Shown one piece after another: positions 54,910 to 62,848 of a stretch of DNA of 64,000 nt. Source of the DNA: Candidatus Pelagisphaera phototrophica (GTDB taxonomy: Bacteria > Verrucomicrobiota > Verrucomicrobiia > Opitutales > Opitutaceae). Under the pieces are notes generated by a model that saw only the letters and a program-made list of their open reading frames with translations, searched no databases and had not been told where the DNA came from. Numbering within the stretch: position 1 is the first letter of the stretch; each line of letters starts with the position of its first letter. A program made the position numbers and the translations under genes. The stretch is from the NCBI RefSeq assembly GCF_014529625.1, contig NZ_CP076039.1:434001-498000 (forward strand). The letters are read 5' to 3'.

Positions 54910-56808
54910 ATGGGCTCAGAACTATACGCATACGCTCTACTTGCTTTCCCATTTCTCTCGGCGACTGCTATTGCCTTTTTGTTTCGGAGAAACGGATTGG
55001 TCGCATCTGGTATATCCGTTGCTGCGGCTGCACTGATATTGGCGACGGCGCTCCATATCATTTTTCGACTGAAGAATTTCGAGTTCAACGTGCACTGGAT
55101 CGAGTTGGGCTCATTTAGCGTTAGCTTCGGGTTCCTGATTAACGATCTCGCGAAGCTTATGCTTTTTGTCGTGGCTTTTGTTGGATTCCTCGTGCACGTA
55201 TTCAGCCTTGGATACATGAAAGACGACCCGAACAAGGCTAGGTTTTTTGGAGGGTTGTCTATATTCATGTTCTCGATGCTTGGTCTGGTCATGGCGAGCA
55301 GCCTGGTAACTCTTTTCGTATTTTGGGAGTTGGTCGGATTTAGCTCCTACATGCTAATTGGATTCTACTTGGGTAAACCAAGTGCGGCCGCCGCATCGAA
55401 AAAGGCTTTCATCGTTAACCGCGTGGGCGACTTCGGATTCCTCATCGGGATTATAATGGTCTTTTCGATGTTCGGAACCTTTAACCTAACCTCCCTTTCA
55501 GAGATATTTAGTGGAGATGCGTCTCTTTTGCAGACGGCATCGGTTACCGCGATCGGGCTTTTTCTGTTTTGTGGAACCGTGGGTAAGTCGGGGCAATTGC
55601 CACTCCATGTGTGGTTGCCTGATGCGATGGAGGGACCGACGCCTGTTTCTGCTTTAATTCACGCGGCCACGATGGTTGCGGCAGGGGTATTTCTGCTTTG
55701 CCGTATTGGATTTCTCATGACTGTTGATGCCTTGACGGTAATCGTGTGGGTAGGAGTTTTGACGGCACTGGTAGCAGGATTTACGGCAATCGCTCAGCGA
55801 GACATCAAAAAGATCCTAGCCTACTCGACTGTCTCGCAGCTGGGTTACATGGTTGCGGCCTTCGGGTTAGGCAGCTTGGTAGCACTATCCGGAAGCGGTT
55901 CGCATGAACATGCAATTGTGACCGGCGGGGTTGCGGCGGCGATGTTTCATTTAACGACTCACGCCTTCTTCAAGGCTCTCTTGTTTCTCGGATCTGGCTC
56001 AATTATTCATGCCTGTCATCACGAGCAGGATATTTTCAAGATGGGTGGTTTGGCCAAGAAAATGCCTATTACTTTTTGGACATTCACCCTAGCGCTCCTC
56101 GCTTTGATTGGGACTCCTTTTATTACGGCAGGGTTTTATTCTAAAGACGCGATTCTCGCATTGGCCTATCAGCAAGACAAAATGGCGTTTTCCGCCCTCG
56201 TTTTTGGGGCCGTGCTAACTGCTTTCTACATGACGCGCCTTTGGAAAATCGCTTTTCTTGGTAGTCCAAAGTCGGAGGGTGCTGATCATGCTCATGAGAA
56301 CGGATTAGTAATGACGATCCCACTCATCCTGTTATCAATTGGGTCAATTTTGGGAGGGTTTGTATGGTTTTATCCAGATGCTCTACGACCCATTATTCTG
56401 ATTGGAGAGCATCTTGCGCACGGGGAAAACCATACTACGGTAGCTCTTTTTGGCGGAGCCGCTTGGGCGATCGGGCTGGCGGTTGCTTGGATCCTGTACG
56501 GGGCTGGAGCGAAAGAAGATCGACTGGAGAGATCCGCAAAGCCACTCCATACGCTCTTTGCTCAGAAATTCTATTTTGACCATGTGTATGACTGGTATGT
56601 GGCTAAGATCCAGCAGCGCATCGCACTAACGCTTCACTTCATCGAACAGATTGTCTTGTCGGGATTGATCGTCAGAGGGATGGCGGGTATCGCCGGTCTC
56701 GTGGGAATTGGCCTGCGATCCCTGCACGTGGGAAACATCCATACATATGTGTATTGGTTTATTGGTGGCTTAGTCCTATTTTGGGCTCTCGCGGTAGGAA
56801 TTTTTTAA
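54910..56808 (+). CDS. nuoL: NADH-quinone oxidoreductase subunit L
   Basis: 632 aa, the distal antiporter-like subunit. About fourteen core helices plus a long C-terminal lateral helix region. Key segments are FWELVGFSSYMLIGFYLGKPS, SGQLPLHVWLPDAMEGPTPVSALIHAATMV (given here as the TPVSALIH motif with the pumping Lys/Glu nearby), QRDIKKILAYSTVSQLGYM and HAFFKALLFLGSGSIIH. Length and order are normal. It should pump protons or, in some marine bacteria, possibly sodium; this cannot be read from sequence. Confidence 0.95.
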   Translation: MGSELYAYALLAFPFLSATAIAFLFRRNGLVASGISVAAAALILATALHIIFRLKNFEFNVHWIELGSFSVSFGFLINDLAKLMLFVVAFVGFLVHVFSLGYMKDDPNKARFFGGLSIFMFSMLGLVMASSLVTLFVFWELVGFSSYMLIGFYLGKPSAAAASKKAFIVNRVGDFGFLIGIIMVFSMFGTFNLTSLSEIFSGDASLLQTASVTAIGLFLFCGTVGKSGQLPLHVWLPDAMEGPTPVSALIHAATMVAAGVFLLCRIGFLMTVDALTVIVWVGVLTALVAGFTAIAQRDIKKILAYSTVSQLGYMVAAFGLGSLVALSGSGSHEHAIVTGGVAAAMFHLTTHAFFKALLFLGSGSIIHACHHEQDIFKMGGLAKKMPITFWTFTLALLALIGTPFITAGFYSKDAILALAYQQDKMAFSALVFGAVLTAFYMTRLWKIAFLGSPKSEGADHAHENGLVMTIPLILLSIGSILGGFVWFYPDALRPIILIGEHLAHGENHTTVALFGGAAWAIGLAVAWILYGAGAKEDRLERSAKPLHTLFAQKFYFDHVYDWYVAKIQQRIALTLHFIEQIVLSGLIVRGMAGIAGLVGIGLRSLHVGNIHTYVYWFIGGLVLFWALAVGIF

Positions 56809-56837
56809 ATGGGCATTACCGTTATTAAAGTATCAGC

Positions 56838-58358
56838 ATGAATGATTTTGCTTCACTAGTTCAGTTTTCGATAGCGGTTCCCATCGTAGCGGCCTTCCTG
56901 ACTCTTTTCGTCAAAAGCTGGGGTCGCCCGGCTGTCCAAATAGTTAGTGTCACGGGATTCGCGTTGCCGCTTATTTTCGCACTTTTCCTTTGGGGGCTCT
57001 ACGATCCAAGCACTCCCGGGGGATATGCCTTCGTCAGTAATTTGGATACGGGGCTCGAGATGATTGGGGTGAGTTTGCACCTAGGATTGAATGGTGTGAG
57101 CCTGCCACTGTTTGTTATGGCTTCGGTCGTCGGATTGGCGGCAGGTCTGTTTGCAGCCCAGTCCAAAGCGGAGAATTTGTCTCGTTACCTATTCTGTCTC
57201 CTCATAATGCAAGGGGGCTTGATGGGTGTTTTCGCTTCGATTGATATATTCTTTTTCTACTTTTTCCACGAGCTCGCTCTGATACCTACCTTTATCATGG
57301 TGGGGATCTGGGGCGGCCGCGACCGCAATTATGCGGCGATGAAGATGACAATTTACCTGACGTTGGGAGCAATGCTCTCTTTAGTCGGGTTGATCGCTAT
57401 CTATGTTAAGAGTGGTGCGGAGTCATTCGATTTAATCACGTTGAAGGCCCACTTGGCTGAAATGCCGTTAGCGGATTCCGTTCAGAACTATGCTTTTGGC
57501 CTCTTGCTATTCGGTTTTGGGATTCTAGTTTCACTGTGGCCCTTGCATACTTGGGCGCCGTTGGGCTATGGGGCGGCACCGAGCTCGGCGGCAATGCTAC
57601 ACGCGGGCGTCCTCAAGAAATTCGGGTTATATGGTCTTGTTCAGGTGGCGATACCTTTGCTGCCAGATGGAATGGGACACTGGGAGAACTGGATCGTCTG
57701 GCTCGCATTGGGCAACATTTTAGTAGTGGGACTGATTGCGATGGCTCAGCGCGACCTGAAGCAGATGATTGGATACAGTTCAGTCATGCACATGGGGTAT
57801 GCGTTTCTTGGAATCGCTGCTATGAGTGTTCTTGGTGTGGGTGGTGTGGTTCTAATGATGGTCGCTCACGGACTCACAGTTGCTCTTCTGTTTATGCTTT
57901 CCACGATGGTGCATCATCGCACTCAGACGTTTGAGATGAATGAAATGGGGGGACTGGCTAAAAAAGCCCCAGTGCTAGCCGCATTTTTCGTTTGCGCGAT
58001 GATGGCGAGCATCGGATTGCCGGGACCGGGACTAGCGAACTTTTGGGGCGAGATATCCATTTTCCTAGCGGTATACGATTTTAGAAACTGGCTCGTCTAT
58101 GCGGTTGTTGCAGGTATCGTCATTTCAGCGATTTACGGGCTGAGAGCAATTGCCAGCGTCTTTTATGGAGAAGAGACCGATGAGTTCATAGAGTCGCAGA
58201 AGGAGGTTTCCGTTGAAGACATGAGCTGGGCCGAGAGAGTACCCGCCCTTATCCTGATTGTTGTTATGTTCTTCATTGGATTTTTCCCGAAGACCGTAAC
58301 AGAGTCGATTAATGACGCCCTTGAGAGTGAACCAGTCTACGCCCAAGTTGAAGAATAG
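56838..58358 (+). CDS. nuoM: NADH-quinone oxidoreductase subunit M
   Basis: 506 aa antiporter-like subunit with about fourteen helices. Visible marks include FFYFFHELALIPTFIMVGIWGG with the conserved Glu, LHTWAPLGYGAAPSSAAMLHAGVLKKFGLYG with the pumping Lys, and QRDLKQMIGYSSVMHMGYAF. The C-terminal ~30 residues are polar and variable. It begins 29 bases after nuoL and precedes nuoN by 26. Confidence 0.95.
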   Translation: MNDFASLVQFSIAVPIVAAFLTLFVKSWGRPAVQIVSVTGFALPLIFALFLWGLYDPSTPGGYAFVSNLDTGLEMIGVSLHLGLNGVSLPLFVMASVVGLAAGLFAAQSKAENLSRYLFCLLIMQGGLMGVFASIDIFFFYFFHELALIPTFIMVGIWGGRDRNYAAMKMTIYLTLGAMLSLVGLIAIYVKSGAESFDLITLKAHLAEMPLADSVQNYAFGLLLFGFGILVSLWPLHTWAPLGYGAAPSSAAMLHAGVLKKFGLYGLVQVAIPLLPDGMGHWENWIVWLALGNILVVGLIAMAQRDLKQMIGYSSVMHMGYAFLGIAAMSVLGVGGVVLMMVAHGLTVALLFMLSTMVHHRTQTFEMNEMGGLAKKAPVLAAFFVCAMMASIGLPGPGLANFWGEISIFLAVYDFRNWLVYAVVAGIVISAIYGLRAIASVFYGEETDEFIESQKEVSVEDMSWAERVPALILIVVMFFIGFFPKTVTESINDALESEPVYAQVEE

Positions 58359-58384
58359 TTTTTAAACCGCTTTTTGGATACGAT

Positions 58385-59902
58385 ATGTCCACAGAAATAT
58401 TTCAGAAAATAGCCGAAACGAATACCTGGAGCTGGATTACGCCTGAGTTAGCAATGGGTATGCTGGCGTTAAGCTTGCTTGTTTTGGAATTGATTCTTCC
58501 CAAAGTCGCCCATGGAGCTATTCCTAGAATTGCGATTCTTGGGCAGCTCGTGATTCTTGGATACGTGGTCACTGGTACCTGCGCAGGTACGTTCCCGGCT
58601 GGGGAAGCGTTCGGTGGAATGCTCTACTTCGATGGGACGGGTCAGCTGTTCCGAGTATTCTTCCTAGGAGCGTCAATTTTGGTAAGCTATCTAGGAATGG
58701 TGAGCTTGGATAAGCGGACTTTGCCGCAAGTGGAGTACTTTCATATCCTGCTCGTGATCACAGCAGCATTGATGCTCTTGGCCCAAGCGAATCACTTTGT
58801 AATGCTCTTTGTAGCACTGGAAACGGCAACGGTGGGATTCTATATTTTGGTGAGCTACTTTCGACACACGACCGTTTCCCTCGAGGCTGGTTTGAAGTAC
58901 CTTATCATGGGAGCCCTCAGTTCGACGATTCTCCTTTTTGGAATCGTTTTATTATACGGTGCCGGAAGCAATCCAGCCTTGGCCGGAAGCAGCCAGGATT
59001 CTTTGAATTTTGGGAATCTGGCTGGTTTTCTAGCAGCTAATCCCGACGACACTTTGGGATTGATCGGAATGATTTTAGTGATTTCCGGAGTTGCTTTTAA
59101 AATTGGTGCGTTTCCTTTCCAAATTTGGATCCCGGACGTTTACCAGGGCGCTCCGCTACCGACTACGGCTCTACTTGCCGTATCTTCGAAAGCGGCGGGT
59201 TTTGCGATGCTCTTAAGTTTATCGAAAGTTTTTTCCGCTCTAGGAGACTGGTTCTATCCTCTTTTGTCTGCCCTCGCGATTTTGACGATCCTGTTCGGAA
59301 ATTTTGCTGCCCTTACCCAAAGGAACCTGAAGCGTGTCATTGGCTTATCAGGAGTTTCCCACGCTGGGTTTCTCTTGATAGGTGTGATCGCGGCTCGAAC
59401 AGTTGATTGGGCGTCGACCGCAATACTTTTTTACCTATTCGCCTATTTACTCGCGTCGGCTGCGGTTTTCTCGGTTTTAGTTCACTTAAATAAGGATGAT
59501 GATTCAGATCTGACGCTGGACGACTTGGGTGATTTGGCGAAGAAAAACGGATTTTTAGGTCTAGCCCTTGCAGTAGGTGTGGGATCTCTAGCAGGAATCC
59601 CTCCCTTGGCTGGTTTCATCGGTAAGCTTCTGATCTTTATCGCGGCATTTAAGGCAGAGCTCTACGGATTACTGGGAGTTGCTATCGTCGGAGTGGTGGT
59701 TTCGATTTATTACTACTTTGGAATCCTAAAGAGTGCGTTCTTCGATGTGTGGCAGTTTCAAGCGGACGAAAAGGAAGCCCCAACCGCAATTCCAGGAAGC
59801 ACCCTTGGATTTCTAGGAAAGCTGGCGATAGTAATCGCAATAGCTGGGACCCTATTGCTCGGATTCTACCAGTCTCCGTTCAGCAGCTGGCTCTTAGGAT
59901 AG
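58385..59902 (+). CDS. nuoN: NADH-quinone oxidoreductase subunit N
   Basis: 505 aa, third antiporter-like subunit and last gene of the operon. FVMLFVALETATVGFYILVSYF carries the conserved Glu, FPFQIWIPDVYQGAPLPTTALLAVSSKAAGF the quinone-arm-facing Lys helix, and NFAALTQRNLKRVIGLSGVSHAGFLL the typical broken helix. No hairpin-plus-T-run terminator is evident in the 95 bases that follow. Confidence 0.95.
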   Translation: MSTEIFQKIAETNTWSWITPELAMGMLALSLLVLELILPKVAHGAIPRIAILGQLVILGYVVTGTCAGTFPAGEAFGGMLYFDGTGQLFRVFFLGASILVSYLGMVSLDKRTLPQVEYFHILLVITAALMLLAQANHFVMLFVALETATVGFYILVSYFRHTTVSLEAGLKYLIMGALSSTILLFGIVLLYGAGSNPALAGSSQDSLNFGNLAGFLAANPDDTLGLIGMILVISGVAFKIGAFPFQIWIPDVYQGAPLPTTALLAVSSKAAGFAMLLSLSKVFSALGDWFYPLLSALAILTILFGNFAALTQRNLKRVIGLSGVSHAGFLLIGVIAARTVDWASTAILFYLFAYLLASAAVFSVLVHLNKDDDSDLTLDDLGDLAKKNGFLGLALAVGVGSLAGIPPLAGFIGKLLIFIAAFKAELYGLLGVAIVGVVVSIYYYFGILKSAFFDVWQFQADEKEAPTAIPGSTLGFLGKLAIVIAIAGTLLLGFYQSPFSSWLLG

Positions 59903-59997
59903 ACTATAGCCATCTACTCTGTCGGCGAGGGACCAAGTGGTGTTTGCGGAATTGAATTGAGATTCGGCGGAATCTGTGCAGCGTGTCTAATCTGGCT

Positions 59998-60513
59998 ATG
60001 AGGACTCTCCTATTAGTAATATCGGCTTTAATGCTCTGTGCCCTGTCACAGGGCACGAATCTGAGCGTCGATGCATCTAAGAAAAAGACACCGCGAATCA
60101 TCAAGCCGGGAGCTTTCGAAACGAGGCAGAATTCAAAATTCCAAAACAAGCGCTATGCTAGCGGGAAAATAAAAAGTTCGCCTGTTATCCATCGCGATTC
60201 CCGAGTTTCATTCTCTGCCGAGTCGCCTGGCGATACTATCAATGTATCAAATAACCAGATGGCCCGTATGAATGAGTCGTCTGGAAACAAGAAACCTCGT
60301 GTTCTCGACCAGTTGATCACGTCTTCCGACGAGTTTGAAAAAGCCTATCGCGAAGCCCTAACCGTTGAGCTTTCGAAAAGGGTCGCCGCTCAGGTAAAGA
60401 TAACGAAATCGAAGGCCGGCTTGGAACAGCGGGATATTAACCGTGACGCAAAAGTCAAAAGAAGCCAGAGAGAAGGATTCAAGGTCCAGCAGGCGGGCTC
60501 TGATACTGAATAG
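59998..60513 (+). CDS. Exported protein of unknown function
   Basis: 171 aa from the ATG at 59998 (a GTG 15 bases earlier is also open). Residues 1-20, MRTLLLVISALMLCALSQGT, form a signal peptide. The mature part is polar and very basic, with many Lys, Arg, Gln and Ser and little hydrophobic content. A helical stretch (SSDEFEKAYREALTVELSKRVA) lies around residue 105. It may be largely disordered. No family is recognised. It lies 95 bases after nuoN on the same strand and could be read through from that operon, but nothing links it to complex I. Confidence 0.6.
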   Translation: MRTLLLVISALMLCALSQGTNLSVDASKKKTPRIIKPGAFETRQNSKFQNKRYASGKIKSSPVIHRDSRVSFSAESPGDTINVSNNQMARMNESSGNKKPRVLDQLITSSDEFEKAYREALTVELSKRVAAQVKITKSKAGLEQRDINRDAKVKRSQREGFKVQQAGSDTE

Positions 60514-60534
60514 GTTGGACGGTTGGAAAGTTCT

Positions 60535-60816
60535 TTAGCCTACGTTGCGGATTTTATCTTTGGCGGTTTCTCGCTCTTCCTCAAGGCGCGCCTTTTCGTT
60601 CGAAATCTGTTTTTGAATCAGCTCGACCTCCTGCAGATCCTGATTTGCCGTAGCAGTCGCTAGTTTTTGAGTAAGAAAAATCTTTCGTTCGGCTACCTTT
60701 GCGTCAAACTTCTCGTCAACGGCAGCAAGTGCTTTTCTCATTTCATCGGTTACTTGTTGTTTGTCAGGATCTGATTCCTGCAAGCGTTCCATTGCGAGTT
60801 CGTATGCTGATTTCAT
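60535..60816 (-). CDS. Small coiled-coil protein of unknown function
   Basis: 93 aa, almost wholly alpha-helical in pattern and highly charged. It begins MKSAYELAMERLQESDPD and continues with heptad-like segments DEKFDAKVAERKIFLTQKL and ELIQKQISNEKARLEEERE, which predict a long coiled coil. No signal peptide or membrane segment. I have seen no function for this type. It is convergent with the exported protein gene (21-nt gap) and read in the same direction as comEC, 57 nt downstream of that gene's stop. Confidence 0.65.
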   Translation of the reverse strand: MKSAYELAMERLQESDPDKQQVTDEMRKALAAVDEKFDAKVAERKIFLTQKLATATANQDLQEVELIQKQISNEKARLEEERETAKDKIRNVG

Positions 60817-60872
60817 TCTTTATTCGTAAGCATGGCCACCTTGGAATGGAATGGCAATACAACTCGATGCAA

Positions 60873-62492
60873 CTAGGCGACGGATGCGGTAAAGATACAG
60901 GCTCCTGTGTAGGCTAATGGGAACAGCAGTAGCCACCTCAATTTGAACTTCCAGAGCCGACTGTAGCCAAAGAGCAGACCGATCAGCAGAATAGAGAGAA
61001 GGCTAAAAAGGGGAAGTAGGGGTGGACTTTCGAACGTGAGGTGGGTTCCGATCATTTGACTGAATCCTTGTAGGATGCCATGCATAAGAGAGAGAATGAG
61101 TATGGCAGCATGGTTGAACAAACTGACAATGGGACTCATTCCAATTATAGAAAATGCGAGAGAAAGAAATCCGGATATTATTGCTAAGGAGGCGAGCGGA
61201 AGGAGTGTGAGATTTAAAAGGATTCCAATAGTAGAAAGTGTATTGAAATATATTATACTTAATGCACTTGATGACAAAAAAGCTGCTAGGCTAATGGCAA
61301 AACTGCTTATCGTAAATCGCCCGATTGCGTTGGTTGCCTTTTGCCGCAAAGACCAAAGATCTTTTGGGATTCCCTCAAACGGTTTCCAGCGATCGCAAAG
61401 GTGTTTCCCGATAGGCACGCCAAACAACAGAATGGAGGCGACGGTTATGTACGACATCTGAAATCCCGCCTGGAAGAGCTGGAGAGGATTCATTATAAGG
61501 CAAATTGTGGCTGATAGGACGAGAGCATTGATTGAAGCCGATTGCCGATTGCTGAATTGGCATAAATAAAAGCAGGCAATCATGAGCAACGCTCTCAAAG
61601 CAGAGGGAGCCCCACCTGTCATAAAAACGAAAACCGTGATTAGGAGCAAATTAGGTAGTGGAATCCAAGATCTGGGTATTCTAAAGAAAAGAAAGAGAGC
61701 ATGACCGCATGCTGCGATAACTCCGATGTGAAGTCCGCTTATTGCGAATAGATGCAGAGCGCCGCTTTGAAGAAAGATGGTCTTCTGTTTTTCGCTAAGT
61801 TCGCTTTTTAGCCCGAGAAGCATGGCCCGATAAGATCGGGCGGCAGGTGAAGCTGCTTCAATCTGATGGGTTAGGGTGGAATTGGCGGAGGAGAGAAGAT
61901 TGTTCAACCAGTTCCTCCAAGAGCTCGGTGTTTTTGAGATCGAAAGAAGCCTCCCCCGGTTAAAGATGCCCGAGATTCCTGAATTTTTCAGGTACGATTG
62001 AAATCCGTTTTGTGAAACATTTGACTCTAAAGGGGCGAAAATGCCGATAGCTTGAATATGTGAGCCAATCCTAGGATCTGATTTCAGGTTTAGTTCATCG
62101 GGAATATTAAGAGAGAAATAGACCTTGGCTCCCTCAAGTTCAGGAAGGTGCGTATCGGTGGTTACTATTTCGCCCAAGCCGCTTAATTGGTTGAAGGCAG
62201 ATTGGAAGAGTCGATCTATCTTGAAGGTTACTTTTGCTTCTCGAACGGGAAGGTCGGAATGGATTGTGTTATTTTGGGTAACGTCTGCTACGTATCCGCT
62301 TCCTGCTAGAAAAAGGCTGATCGAGATAAGTAGCGGCCATGCGGTTTTGCGTAGAAAGTAAGATCCAAAACAGAACGCTAAGCTAATCGTGTAAAAGAGA
62401 AGGGAGAGTTTAGTTGGAAAAATACGTCCCACTACGATTCCAGCAATCAGTGGAATCAGAAACCAAAGTAGGGGTAAGCGAGCTGGATTCAT
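60873..62492 (-). CDS. comEC: ComEC/Rec2-type DNA uptake channel without nuclease-like domain
   Basis: 539 aa membrane protein. The N-terminal two to three helices and the following soluble part (VREAKVTFKIDRLFQSAF, LEGAKVYFSLNIPDEL) correspond to the DUF4131 OB-fold region. The competence domain follows, with GALHLFAISGLHIGVIAACGH, GGAPSALRALLMIACFYL and NPLQLFQAGFQMSYITVASI. ComEC proteins form the inner-membrane channel for single-stranded DNA in natural transformation. Many members add a ~250-residue metallo-beta-lactamase-like nuclease domain at the C-terminus; here the chain ends after the last helices, so that domain is absent. It may be encoded elsewhere. Confidence 0.88.
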   Translation of the reverse strand: MNPARLPLLWFLIPLIAGIVVGRIFPTKLSLLFYTISLAFCFGSYFLRKTAWPLLISISLFLAGSGYVADVTQNNTIHSDLPVREAKVTFKIDRLFQSAFNQLSGLGEIVTTDTHLPELEGAKVYFSLNIPDELNLKSDPRIGSHIQAIGIFAPLESNVSQNGFQSYLKNSGISGIFNRGRLLSISKTPSSWRNWLNNLLSSANSTLTHQIEAASPAARSYRAMLLGLKSELSEKQKTIFLQSGALHLFAISGLHIGVIAACGHALFLFFRIPRSWIPLPNLLLITVFVFMTGGAPSALRALLMIACFYLCQFSNRQSASINALVLSATICLIMNPLQLFQAGFQMSYITVASILLFGVPIGKHLCDRWKPFEGIPKDLWSLRQKATNAIGRFTISSFAISLAAFLSSSALSIIYFNTLSTIGILLNLTLLPLASLAIISGFLSLAFSIIGMSPIVSLFNHAAILILSLMHGILQGFSQMIGTHLTFESPPLLPLFSLLSILLIGLLFGYSRLWKFKLRWLLLFPLAYTGACIFTASVA

Positions 62493-62502
62493 TTCTTAAT
62501 CA

Positions 62503-62787
62503 TCATGGAAAGTGGTTGATGAATGGCTGTCCATTTATGGTCGTCGAATACACTATCGCATTTCGCGTGTAGTTAAGAGTTTTTGAGATCGACTCAGGCA
62601 GTGCCGGGTGAATCGATGCAACACCGCCTGAATTTTGAGTGGTGACACGTGTTATTACTGCAGCACTGAAGGCTCCATTCGCGGAAAAGGCTTTAAGGTC
62701 GGCTTGAATACCGGCATTGGCACCAGAATCCGACCCTGCTATTTTTAGGGCAACCGCGGCCGATTGAGAAGATGCCTTTGATTCCAT
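62503..62787 (-). pseudogene. thiD: Truncated hydroxymethylpyrimidine kinase remnant
   Basis: 94 codons. Residues ~13-70 are clearly the N-terminus of ThiD (HMP/HMP-P kinase of thiamine synthesis): VALKIAGSDSGANAGIQADL, KAFSANGAFSAAVITRVTTQ and NSGGVASIHPALPESI. ThiD is normally ~260 residues; everything after the first ~75 is missing, including the catalytic GTGC-type loop, and the last ~20 codons do not match. The gene ends 11 bases before comEC. It cannot be active. An intact thiD would have to be elsewhere, or thiamine precursor salvage is lost. Confidence 0.72.
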
Positions 62788-62848
62788 TGTAGGGATTTGT
62801 ATAGGGATGCTTGCAGAGGATCAATGCTTCCTTTTAGTGTGGTTGAGA

